The translations under genes and the position numbers were made by a program. The notes under the pieces are model-generated. The model searched no databases, was not told where the DNA came from, and worked only from the letters and a program-made list of their open reading frames with translations. Of a stretch of 64,000 nucleotides of DNA, positions 49,079-59,205 are shown piece by piece (the stretch's first letter is position 1; each line of letters starts with the position of its first letter). The DNA comes from Hymenopus coronatus (lineage: Eukaryota > Arthropoda > Insecta > Mantodea > Hymenopodidae), in contig CM060899.1 in assembly GCA_030762935.1 (NCBI GenBank), forward strand, positions 18,796,501-18,860,500, read 5' to 3'.

Positions 49079-49288
49079 TTTGTGGATTTGACCTTTTTTT
49101 TTTAGATATTCCTTGTTTGACATTTATTTTAGTCTAGTGTATTCTATTATTTTCGTACTTACAAAGAAGCAAGAAAAATTCTGCTTATGTTTATCTCGAA
49201 TATATAAAGTGGATAGGAGAATATGATTTTAATAATATTTTTACAGCGATGTATAGGAAGTCATTTAAATGGAACACATCAGATTTTT
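48481..49288 (+). repeat. DR1 copy with (TA)n and poly(T) expansions
   Basis: Near full length, missing the first half of the terminal palindrome. The core is TGTGTGTGTCTATCTGTCTG near 48601. A (TA)n tract at about 49037-49061 runs into a T-run to about 49081. Ends AAATGGAACACATCAGATTTT. Confidence 0.88.
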
Positions 49289-49688
49289 ATAGACGTTTTT
49301 CGTAATCAGAGAATATCAACTGGTTGTGTTATAAAGGCAATACATAAAGCACACACCCGCAGAAAAATCCCGGCTGTATCCACTTGCTTCATGCAAACCT
49401 TGGATCGATGTTGTAGCCGAGATAACAGAATTGAAGGAGGATTGGGGAGGGAGCCCGCGAGAATCGCGTGTAGGAAATTGAATTTTACTTCCTCGGGGGT
49501 GTCGTTGTTATGGAGGCCAATTACCTGAGGGCACCTATCATTCTATATTAGCTTATCCACCCTTCACTTCACACCACCTTCATCCACGTCTTCCAGCTCC
49601 GTGACACATACTTTGTTCCAGAATCTGTTTCACAAACAACGAAAGAATTGAATCTAAGGAAAATTTAAAAATGGGGTGATTTTAGTAG
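49289..49688. other. Unassigned DNA, no gene recognised
   Basis: About 400 bp of mixed composition. A 101-codon frame overlapping it (49223-49528) runs from DR1 into this sequence and shows no domain. A TTTA repeat follows at 49688-49716. Confidence 0.45.
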
Positions 49689-49720
49689 CATATTATTTAT
49701 TTATTTATTTATCTATCTAT
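49688..49720. repeat. (TTTA)n / (TCTA)n microsatellite
   Basis: Short TTTA units change into TCTA next to the 0.58-kb repeat copy 2. Confidence 0.85.
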
Positions 49721-49730
49721 CCTGGTTGGA

Positions 49731-50285
49731 GTTAACCCTTAGTTTCCTTTAGTTCAAGTTTAAAACTGGAGTTCTATTACAAATTTATTTTAATAAACTT
49801 ATAAAATGACTATATAAAATAATAGATAAAATACAAATGAAAATAAACGTAGATCCTTTATTAATCCATTTCTTCCCAATTAGAGTTTTAATAATCCTAC
49901 CAAAGGCACTGCAAAAAAGTGGTTCAAATGACCATGAGCGTTAGATGACCTATTCAAAGCCAAGCGTTGCAAGTTCAAATCTCAGTGATTGTGGTTAATG
50001 ACGGGGAGAGCCCAAGTAAAATAATCTGTGTGCCGCTTGGAAGCTAATGGGGCTACATTTGATTGAAGTTATGTGGGTTTTATTCTTTTATTTATTTAAA
50101 AAATCACTGCATTTTTAGGGCAAACATTGTCTAAATTTTTACAATATAAAACAGCCTTGATTACTTGCTGTTTATGGTTGAAGGTTAGTATAACATGAAA
50201 TTAATCCTAGAGTACAACCCTATTTGTATATTTACGTTTAAAGCAAGTGGAACTTAGAGGTACCGACATGCAACAAAATACATTA
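49731..50285 (+). mobile_element. 0.58-kb dispersed repeat, copy 2 (SINE-like)
   Basis: Begins TTAACCCTTAGTTTCC and ends GGTACCGACATGCAACAAA. It is homologous over its whole length to the inverted copy at 46418-47017. A B-box-like GTTCAAATCTC lies at 49973-49983. No protein is encoded. Confidence 0.7.
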
Positions 50286-51005
50286 ATCCAATACAGCAAT
50301 GATACAATGATTAAAGAACAAAAATACAATTCTATACAACTTAATAAAAACATAAATAAAAAGGTACAACAAATATACTAAAATGAAAAGTAAAGAAAAA
50401 CTGCAAACAAAATTATTTTAAGTGAAATATTCATGTAGGTCGAAAAACATATCAGTGATATTTACAATTGAAATGCATATTACTTGCCAGCACTTAAAAT
50501 ATTAATAACAATAAATGAAAGTAGTAACGTATTTATCATATTAATACGGCAGCAGATTAGGTTTGATTATAAATGTATGTCCTAATTTTGTGCTTGAACA
50601 GTATAACGTTCCGGCAGTCCCTTACGTCTTCAGGGAGGGAACTCCAAAGACGAGCTAAATCTATTGTAAATGATGATGAATAGAAGGTTGTATGATGAGC
50701 AGGTATAGCAAGAAGGAAAGAGTGTCGTGAGCGAGTTTCTCTATTATGACAGTCACAAAGATATTTGAAGCGAACATTTAGATAGTTTGGAATGCGAGAA
50801 TGACGGAGTTGATAGAGAAATGATAAAGAATGCCATTTTCTTCTATCCCTAAGCTGGAGCCATTTAAGTGTTTTTAGTGATGGTGTAACATGATCAAAGA
50901 GAACGGAGATTGCATACAAAGGTTTCTGAGCCCGTTGAAGTCTTATTACGGCGGAAACAAAGATCGAATTAAATATAAACATGCATTAAATATTGAAGAT
51001 TTAAC
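50286..51005 (-). mobile_element. 5'-truncated LINE, 3' end
   Basis: Contains the C-terminal coding end of a LINE ORF2 followed by an AT-rich 3' region down to about 50286, where it abuts the 0.58-kb repeat tail to tail. It begins at about 51005 next to an inverted DR1 fragment, so nearly all of the element's 5' part is missing, as in abortive reverse transcription. Confidence 0.7.
50557..50982 (-). pseudogene. LINE ORF2 C-terminal domain fragment
   Basis: This 141-codon frame reads RLQRAQKPLYAI, then FDHVTPSLKTLKWLQLRDRR, SFLYQLRHSRIPNYLN, RSRHSFLLAIPAHHT and FTIDLARLWSSLPEDVRDC. The order LQ-AQ near the start, L-WL-L--RR, the RS--H-FLL-IP block, and the A-LWNSLP-type ending is the region C-terminal to reverse transcriptase in CR1/Jockey-type LINEs. 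In the full protein it follows the RT thumb. No endonuclease or RT motif remains. The frame itself is open, so truncation rather than stops explains its loss. Confidence 0.8.
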
Positions 51006-51014
51006 CTGGGTTAA

Positions 51015-51175
51015 AAACCATTCTCATGTGTTCAATTCACATAAATATGTTCCTATTCTGTAACAAATTATTATTAGAAAAAATATTCTTCTATTTCATG
51101 CTAATCAAGATAAACATTAATAGAAATATCTTACTACATTGTTGTTTATAAGGGAAAATAAGAGAGTATACTCGA
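51015..51175 (-). repeat. DR1 partial copy (3' hairpin end), inverted
   Basis: Covers TCATGTGTTCAATTCACATA to GAAAATAAGAGAGTATACT, then breaks off. Confidence 0.7.
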
Positions 51176-51189
51176 CTATAATATATTTT

Positions 51190-51464
51190 AAAAATCTGAT
51201 GTGTTCCATTCACATGACTTTCTCTACATCTCTGCAACAAATTATTGTTAAAAAGCTTATTCTTCTATTTAATTAATTGTAATCGAGAAAAAATTAGCAG
51301 AAATAGTCTTATTACTTACTTCCTTGTATGCCAAATAAGGGAATACCATAGTTTAAAGTGGTAGTCAAAAGCTGGTTACTATGTGACTGAAGTTCCTTTG
51401 TTTGTAAAGACAGGAGTTCACAAACTCCTGTATTAGAAAAGTATAAGTTTTAAAGCTGAAAAAA
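51190..51464 (-). repeat. DR1 partial copy, inverted
   Basis: Begins AAAATCTGATGTGTTCCATT and ends in an A-run after TTTTAAAGCTGAA, where a new copy begins. Confidence 0.85.
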
Positions 51465-52322
51465 AAATCTGATGTGTACCATTCACATGCCTTTCTCCAT
51501 ATCTCAGCAATAAATTATTCTTAAATAGCTTATACCTTTATTTACTTCATGCTAATCAGAAAAAATTAGCAAAAACAGTCTTATTACTTACTTCCTTGTA
51601 AGAAGAAGCAATTGTTAAAGTGATAGTCAAAAGCTGGTTACTATGTGACTGAAGTTCCTTTGTTTGTATGGACAACAGTTAACAAATTCCTGTATAAGAA
51701 AAGTATAAGTTTTTCAAAGCAGAAACCAAAAACAAGGAATGTCTCAAAAACGATGAACTCCACGAAAAAAATGCATATAACATTTTCAACCTGTTCTACA
51801 TTTTTCGTGTAGTAAGCTTTTGTCCATCTCTTAAGGTTTAGCAGTTATTCAAAATTCCGTAAAATTCATCCAGAATAAAGTACTCTTCAGAGGCTATTCC
51901 CTTGAAAATTCAAGATATACATTTTATTTGTCAGGTAAATATCGTTAATATACGAAATTTTAATCAAGATCTTTAGAGCCATTTTTGAGAAAATAAAAAT
52001 GTTCTAACAAATTTCCATGTAAAGGTTAGTTGGGTTGGGGGGATTTTTCTCAAAATCTTCATGTCGCATCCTTGGAAGATACTAAACTTAAATACCAAGT
52101 TTGGTATTTTATCAACTTTTCGTTTTTGAGTTATCGTGTTCAAAGACACACGGACACAAGGACACACACACACACACATGGACCTTTTTACGAAAATGTT
52201 TTTTTTTTAGACAAAGGGGACCCTAAAGCATATATTTCCGGTGAAATCTTGGTATCGAATTTTTGGGGAGTGCAACACCTTCTCTATACACTATGTCCAT
52301 AGTGCGTATAGAGAAAGTAATA
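51465..52322 (-). repeat. DR1 copy, full length, inverted
   Basis: Complete, 858 bp, from AAATCTGATGTGTACCATTC to GCGTATAGAGAAAGTAATAA. The core near 52140-52178 includes (CA)n. The AAATACCAAGTTTGGTATTT palindrome is perfect at about 52090-52110. Confidence 0.93.
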
Positions 52323-52850
52323 AGTAATATCTCAAAAAGATCAAAAAAATGTATATGACATAAATTGTGTTTTATCGTGATCTACATTTTTGTGTAGTAA
52401 ATTTTTGTCTATCTCCTACGGTTTACCATCCAGAATAAAAAGATCTATAGAGGCTATTAGAAAATTCAAGATATACAGTTTTTTTAGCTTGTAAATATCC
52501 TAAATAAAAGAGATTTTATTTAAAAACGTTACAGCCATTTTTGGGAAAATCAAAATTTTCGAAATTGTTTCCATGTAAAGAATAGTTTGGGTTGGGGAGA
52601 TTTTCTTGAAAGTCTTCGTGTCGCATCCTTCGACGGTACTGAACTTAAGTACCAAGTTTGGTATTTAACGGACTTTTTGTTTTAGAGCTATACTGCCCAC
52701 AGGCACACACACGGAAAATAACTATTTTGGAATTTAGTGGTTCTCAAAACATATATTTCCGGTGATATCTTGGTATCCAATTTTTGGATGTATTACAATA
52801 CCTTCTCTACACACTATGTAAATAGTACGCGTAGAGAAAGTATAAAATTT
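52323..52850 (-). repeat. DR1 partial copy, inverted (terminal palindrome half)
   Basis: Begins with TAATATCTCAAAAAGATC and reaches ACGCGTAGAGAAAGTATAAA. Confidence 0.82.
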
Positions 52851-53478
52851 TTGCTACATGAATATAATTCTGTTATCTTTGTGTGGCCAGGAGTAAAACA
52901 AAAGGAAAGCAATGATAAATTCTCGTGTGAAAAATCTGAAATATTATAAATTGAAACCAATAACACAAAATATCTCGAGTTGGTAAAATCCATAAATTGT
53001 GTATTTTAACGAAATCTACATTTTTTTGCAGGAGGTCATTCTCTAGCTCTTACAGTTGAACCGTTATGCAAAATTCTGCAAAACTCATGCAGAATAAAAG
53101 GGTCCTTAGAGGCTATTCTAAGAAAATTTAATTGTTGTGTGAATATGTACGTACTTTAATAAAAATCGTTAGTCATTTTTATGAAAATCCATTGAAATAG
53201 TAGTTTGTGGTAGGGGGATTTTATTTATTATCTTTGTGTCGCAGCCTTGGAAGATACTAAACATTAATAGCTAGTTTGATTTTTAACGGTGTTTTCGATT
53301 TTGAGATTTGCTGCCCATAGACATCTACCCAGATACAACAGTACAGGCTTCTAAAAATGTGTTTTATTAAGGGCGCTCAAAACATGTATTTCCGGTGAAA
53401 TATTGATACAGAAAATTTGGGTGGAATACAATACCTTCTCTATCCCCTATGTACGTTCAACATACGGGCTAGAGAAGG
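52851..53478 (-). repeat. DR1 partial copy, divergent, inverted
   Basis: Begins in a GTGTGGCCAGGAGTAAAACA variant shared with the copies at 57.5 and 58.4 kb and ends GGGCTAGAGAAGGTAAA. It belongs to a more diverged DR1 subgroup. Confidence 0.75.
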
Positions 53479-54153
53479 TAAAAATCTGATGTGTTCCATT
53501 CACATAATGTTCTCTATATCTCTGCAGAAAGTATTGTTAAAAACCTTTGCTTCTTTTTACTTCATGGTAATCGAGAAAAAATTAGCAGAAATAATCTTAT
53601 TACTTGTTTCCTTGTAAGTGGAAGTGAAATAAGGGAGGAGTATCATAGGTTAAAGGGATAGTCAAAAGCTGGTTGCTATGTGACTGGAGTTCGTTTATTT
53701 GTTTGGACAGGAGTTGACCAATTCCTATTTGAGAAAATTATAGGTTTAATATGTCAAAAAGGATCAACTACACACAAAAAAATATATAACATAAATTGTG
53801 TGTTTAACGTGCTCTCCCCTATGGTTTAGTAGTTATGCAAAATTCCGTAAAATTGATCCAGAATAAAGTAGTTCTCAGTAGCTATTCCCAGAAAATTCCA
53901 GATATACATTTTATTTGACAGGTAAATATCTCTAATATGTGATATTTTAATCAAAATTTTCAAAGCCATTTTTGGGAAAATAAAAAATTTTGAAAAAAGT
54001 TCAATGTAAAAGATAGTTCGCGGTGGGATAATTTTCTTGAAAATCTTCGTGTTGCACTTGGAAGATACCAAACTTAAATACCAAGTTTGGCATTTAACGG
54101 TCTTTACGTTTTTGAGCTTTGCTGCCCGTAAACACACAGGTACATGTTTCTGC
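53479..54153 (-). repeat. DR1 copy, inverted, ending at the GT-rich core
   Basis: Starts AAATCTGATGTGTTCCATTC and breaks at TAAACACACAGGTACATGTT, inside the microsatellite core, where orientation switches to plus. Confidence 0.85.
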
Positions 54154-55130
54154 ATTTCTCTACACGTACTATGTACATAGTATTTAGAGAAGGTGTTGTA
54201 TTCCACCCAAAAATTCAATACCAAAATTTCACCGGAAATACATATTTTGGGTCCTCCTGAATCCAAAAAAGTCATTTTCAGAAGAAGGTCCGTGTTTGTG
54301 GTGTGTGTCCGTGTGAGTGACTGTCGATAGCATAGTTCAAAAACAAAAATACCGTTGCATACCAAACTTGGTATTTAAGTTTGGTATATTCCAAGGATGC
54401 GACACGAAGCTTTTCAAGAAACTCCCCGCACCCCAAACTACCCTTTATATGAAACTTTTTTCGAGAATTTTGAATTTCGTAAAAGTGGCTCTAAAGATTT
54501 TGATATAAATATCGTACCTATATAAAGATATTTGCTGACAAATAAAATATATATCTCGAATTTTCTAAGAATAGCCTGTGACGACTACTTTGTTCTGGAT
54601 CAATTTTATGTTAAAATAAGAACTATAGCTTTCCTGGCGACGTGTTAATTCAAAATCTTCTCGGGCTTCTAGCCAGGTGTTAACTTGGCTTGACACCAAC
54701 GTTTCGAAGAAGTTCACCCTGAAGACGAGGAAGATGCACTTCTTCGAAACGTTGGTGTCAAGCCAAGTTAACACCTGGCTAGAAGCCCGAGAAGATTTTG
54801 AATCAATTTTATGTTATTTTGCATAACTGATAAACCGTAAGTGATTGGCTAAAACTTAAAACACAAACAATTCAGAGCACATTAAAACACACAATTTATG
54901 TTATATAATTTTTTTCTTGCAATTTATACTTTTTGAGATATTCCTTGCTTTTGGTTTCAGCTTTGAAAGACATACCTTTCTCATACAGAAATTTGTCAAC
55001 TCGTGTCCATACAAACAAAGGAACATCAGTTACATAGCAACCAGCTTTTGACTATCACTTTAACCTATGGTACTCCCTTATTACGCTTCTACTAACAAGG
55101 AAGCAAGTAATAAGACTATTTCTGCTAATT
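54154..55130 (+). repeat. DR1 copy, full length, carrying a 188-bp insertion
   Basis: Starts at TTTCTCTACACGTACTATGT with the terminal palindrome and continues to ATTTCTGCTAATTTTTC. It is interrupted at 54614-54801 by the hairpin insertion; the DR1 sequence matches the consensus on both sides. Confidence 0.88.
54599..54816. mobile_element. 188-bp insertion with 15-bp TSD and perfect 65-bp inverted repeat
   Basis: The insert (54614-54801) is bounded by identical ATCAATTTTATGTTA at 54599-54613 and 54802-54816, a target-site duplication in a DR1 copy. It is mostly one inverted repeat: 54648-54712 is the exact reverse complement of 54739-54803, with a 26-bp loop. In the loop and right arm, CTGAAGA, one nucleotide, a 7-bp stem GAGGAAG/CTTCTTC (one G-T pair) and GAAACG follow each other as in the Penelope-like terminus at 42.1 kb. 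The right arm ends GAAGCCCGAGAAGATTTTG. It is probably a small derivative of a Penelope-like element. It encodes nothing. Confidence 0.8.
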
Positions 55131-55267
55131 TTTCTATAAATATTTTTATTAAGGGGATCTCAAAACATGTATTTCCGGTGAAATATTGATACAGAACTTT
55201 TGGATGGAATACAATACATTCTCTATCCAATAGGTAAGTTATACATAAGGGCTAGAAAAGGTAAAGA
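55131..55267 (-). repeat. DR1 fragment (terminal end), inverted
   Basis: Runs from TTTTTATTAAGGGGATCTCA to GGGCTAGAAAAGGTAAAG and resembles 53360-53480. Confidence 0.75.
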
Positions 55268-55659
55268 TGGGTATTTTTGAGCAAAATGGCTATAAAAGCA
55301 CTTGGTGACCCATTAAGCCTTTAGAGTCGATTTTCATATGAAGCTTCCTTTCTGCAACGGAATACATATCCAGCACTTCTGTATGATAACAGCCCAACTG
55401 TGAAGAGTTATATCATAACGTTAATTACAAACTTGCTGTACAAACAGACCAGCAGAGTTACTGTGAAAACACGAGATATAGCAGACGAGTTTTGTGACGT
55501 CATTCCCACCCATGTCATATCCCGCAGAAAGCATTACTTTTAGATAATTATTATAACTGGCGACCCAAACCAGCGTTAATTGCAACTGATAGGATTTTTT
55601 TTTTTTTTCGTGACAACGTCCAATAATCTGGTTTGTCATACGCTAAATGAAATTGTTGA
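55268..55659. other. Unassigned DNA, no gene recognised
   Basis: About 390 bp. The minus-strand frame at 55421-55639 (72 codons) begins in a poly(T)-derived Lys run and has no recognisable domain. Confidence 0.4.
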
Positions 55660-55845
55660 ACTGATGCTCAAATGCTCTAGGAACCCATTGAACTTAAGGG
55701 TTCTGCACATTCGTCTTCACAGGTTCAGGGAAAACCCCGAAAAAACTTTATCGAGTTGACACTCCCTAAGAGAGATTCGAACTCGTGACCTATTGAATGT
55801 GAGGCACACTGCCACCACACTACTCAGTCGGGCTGAATTAATTTA
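55660..55845 (-). mobile_element. tRNA-derived SINE, inverted
   Basis: On the minus strand a tRNA-like head runs from GCCCGACTGAGTAGTGTGGT through an A-box-like TGGCAGTGTG to the B-box core GAGTTCGAATC (55775-55785). It is followed by a SINE body with TTTTTTCGGGGTTTTCCCTG, a segment common in arthropod SINEs. The head has degenerate stems, so this is not a tRNA gene. Boundaries are approximate and I found no target-site duplication. Confidence 0.65.
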
Positions 55846-55903
55846 TTATTATAAATCACAATTAAATATTGTTACATTTCTGTCCCTAAAATATATTTAT
55901 TTA

Positions 55904-56540
55904 TTTTTACTTTCTCTACACGTACGTGGTGTGTATAGAGAAGATATTTATATTCCATCCAGAAACTCAATGCCGGGATTTCACCGGAAGTACATGTTTT
56001 TCAGACTGTCTGAATTCCCCCCCCCAAAAAAAAATTTTAGAAACATTTTCCGTAAGCGTGTCTGTGGACAGCAAAGGGCAAAAACAAAAATTCGGTGAAA
56101 TACCAACCTCTGTATTTGACTTCAGTATCTTTCAAGGATGCGACAGGAAGATTTTCAAAAAAATCCCATACCCCAGCTACGTTTTCAATGTAAAATATTT
56201 CGAAAATTTCGATTTTCTCAAAAATGGCTCTAATGATTTTCATTAAAATACATTATACTGAAGACATCTTCATGACAAACGAAATGTATATCTGTGATTT
56301 TCTGGGAATAGCCTCTGAAGACCTCTTCATTCCGGATGACTTTTGTATAACTGACAAACCGTAAGAGATATACAAAAACTTACTAGAGAAAATTGTAGAT
56401 CTCATTAAAACACACAATTTATGTAATATACATTTTTTTTTTTCGTAGATTTAACCGTTTTCGAGATATTCCGGATTCTTAGTTTCAGTTTTAGCCACTT
56501 AAACTTTTCTCAAACAGTGACATCTTTCTTCACGTTTCTC
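55904..56540 (+). repeat. DR1 copy, 3' truncated
   Basis: Starts TTTTTACTTTCTCTACACGT; the GT-rich core is reduced to GTAAGCGTGTCTGTGG. It breaks after TTTAGCCACTTAAACTTTTC and is followed directly by the next copy. Confidence 0.85.
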
Positions 56541-56658
56541 GTTTTTTTACTTTCTCTACACGTACTATGTACGTAGTGTATAGAGGAAGTATTGTATTCC
56601 ACCCAAAAATTCGAAACCGAGATTTCACCGATAATATATGTTTTAGGACACCATGAAT

Positions 56659-56689
<31 letters not shown>

Positions 56690-56884
56690 CAGTTTCAGAA
56701 AAATGCATTTTCCAAGGATGCAACACGAAGTTTTTCAAGAAAATCCCCCATCCCAACTACCCTTTACATGGAACTTTTCGAAAATGTTGATTCTCTCAAA
56801 AATGGCTCTAACGTTATTGTTTAAAATATCGTATATTAAAGATGTTTGCCTCACAAATAAAATGTCTATCTTGAATTTTCTGGA
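56541..56884 (+). repeat. DR1 partial copy with poly(A) expansion
   Basis: Starts TTACTTTCTCTACACGTACT. An A-run of about 30 at 56660-56689 replaces most of the core, and the copy ends at TTGAATTTTCTGGAC. Confidence 0.82.
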
Positions 56885-57309
56885 CTTTTGTGCTGATTTT
56901 TGCAATAAGGTGAAATCTGAGAGTGCAAATTATAGCTGCTGAAATGCTATCAGTTCCCTCTTCCGGATTTGGCAACTAACTTCTCAGCCCTGAAATGACG
57001 TTTTAGTAATTAACTAGAAATCGATAAAAGGGGAATGGGTTGCGTTTGTGTGTAGCGTGCGTGGGCATTTCATTTATTTAAGTGGTAAACATACTTTTGG
57101 TAAACAAAAATAAGTATTGTAAAAAAACGGACCAGTGCTATGAATTACAGTATATGCATGTAACATTCACATGAGGTTCTCCCTCTACCATTTATTGGTA
57201 TACTTTTTCTAGCACGTATTTAAAATAAATAAATAAAATCCGAATATGCTACCCCGTAGCTTAGGTAACTATACCGGGGCATATATTCAAACTTTAAATT
57301 TATTTCCAG
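56885..57309. other. Unassigned DNA, no gene recognised
   Basis: About 425 bp of AT-rich sequence lacking a long frame or identifiable element. Confidence 0.4.
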
Positions 57310-58180
57310 AAAAAATCTGATATTTTACACTCAAATGACTTTCTCCAGCTGCTCTACAACCCAATTTCTTACAATGCTAATCGAGATAAACATTAACACA
57401 ATGTTATTATTACTTAGTTCCTTATAAAAGAAGGGAACTAAAGGAATGCGCTAAGTTAAAGTGATAGTAGAATGTTCTAAAAGCAGTCATTGTAAATCGC
57501 TTCTTTGCTTGGCCAGGAGTAAAACAAAAGAAAAACGGACTCTTGCTGTCTGAGAAAAATATAAGTACTTCACAAATGAAACCAACAAAAAGGAATATCT
57601 CGGAACGGTCACTTCCACAACAAAAGCGTGAAGGATATAAATTGTGTTTTGACGAGATTACATTTTTTGTAAAATAAATTTTTGTGTATCTCTTACGGTT
57701 TACCAGTTACACAAATTTCAATAAAATCATACAGAATAAAAAGGTGTTCAGAGACTATTCTCAGAAAAGTCAAGTTATACATTTATTTGTCATGTAGTAA
57801 TCTTAAATATAAGAGATTTTAATCAAAATCGTTCGAGCCATTTTTGAGAAAATCAAAATTTTCGAACCTTTTTTCCACGTAAAGGGTAGTTGGTGGTGGG
57901 GGGATTTTCTTGAAAATTTTCGTGTCGCATCTTTGTGAGATACCAAACAAAAATACCAAGTTTGGTGTTTAACGGTCTTTTCATTTTTGAGCTATGGTTT
58001 CCACAGACACACAAAAAATCACGGCCTTTTGTTGTTTTTTTACTGAAAATGTTTTTTTTTTTGGATTCAGGGGAACCCAAAAATGTATTTCCGGTGAAAT
58101 CTTGGTATCGAATGTTTTGGGGGGCATTACAATATATTCTCTATGCTGTATGTATATAGTACGTGTAAAGATAGTAAACA
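57310..58180 (-). repeat. DR1 copy, full length, divergent, inverted
   Basis: From AAAAAATCTGATATTTTACA to TACGTGTAAAGATAGTAAAC. It belongs with 58204-59127 to a subgroup marked by GCTGCTCTACA and GGCCAGGAGTAAAACAAAAG. Confidence 0.87.
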
Positions 58181-58203
58181 TTAAAGTGTAATTATTCTAT
58201 AAC

Positions 58204-59127
58204 AAAAAAAATCTGATATGTTACACTCACACGACTTTCTCTAGCTGCTCTACAAAACTCCCACAAAAGATTATTTTTCTTTGTACACAATGCTAATCAA
58301 GATAAATGTTAGCAGAATGTTATTACTTAGTTCCTTATAAGTAGAAGGGAATAAGGGAATGCACTGTGCTAAAGTGATTGTCAAATGTTTTAAAAGCTAT
58401 CGTTATGCGATTGTCATTGCAAATCACTTCTTTGCTTGGCCTGGAGTAGAACAAAAGAAAAACATACACTTCCTGCGTGAGAAAAGTTTAAGTACTCCAC
58501 AATTGAAACCAATAACAAGGAATATCTCGAAAACGGTTACCTCCACAACAAAAACGTAAAGGACAAAAATTGTGTGTTTTGTCATGAGGTACATTTTTTG
58601 TGTAGTACGTTTTTTTTTCTATCTCTTACGGTTTAGCAGTTAAGCAAAACTCAGCAAAATTCATCCAGAATAAAGAGATATTCAGAGGCTATTCCCAGTA
58701 AATTTGAGATATACATTTTATTTCGGGCATAAATAGTTTAAATATACGGGATTTCAGACAAAATCTTTAGAGCCATTTTTAAGAAAATAAAAATGTTCGA
58801 AATTTTTTCCATGTAAAGGGTAGATTGTGGTGGGGGAATTTTTTTGAAAATCTTCGTGTCGCATCCTTGGAAGATACTAAACCTAAATGCCAAGTTTGGT
58901 ATTTAACGGTTATTTTGTTTTGGGGCTATACTGTCCACAGGCACACACACACAGACTGACATACACAAACACACACACGAGCCTTTTTTTAAAAATTCTT
59001 TTTTCGGACTCAGGGGACCCCAAAACATATAGTTCCTGTGTAATTTCTGTATCGAATTTTTGGGTGGATTACAATACCTTCTCTATCCCTATGTACATTG
59101 AACATGTGGAGCTAGAGAAAGTAAAAT
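58204..59127 (-). repeat. DR1 copy, full length, divergent subgroup, inverted
   Basis: From AAAAAAATCTGATATGTTAC to GGAGCTAGAGAAAGTAAAAT, with core CACACACACACAGACTGACA near 58942-58977. Confidence 0.87.
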
Positions 59128-59205
59128 ACCGGCTACTCCACAACTGGTATCCAGCTGTTTCCTCTTCTATACTTTAAACTATATCATTAGTATCCAGAAC
59201 TAAGT
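59128..59205. other. Fragment related to the 34.6-kb insertion
   Basis: ACTGGTATCCAGCTG and TAGTATCCAGAAC recall the CTGGTATCCAG palindromes at 34.6-34.8 kb. Only a short remnant is present. Confidence 0.4.

Noticed and set aside
49223..49528. 101-codon plus-strand frame
   Set aside because: It runs from the end of a DR1 copy into unassigned DNA and has no recognisable domain.
53826..54365. 179-codon minus-strand frame
   Set aside because: It crosses the junction of two oppositely oriented DR1 copies; no conserved protein and no homologous frame in other copies.
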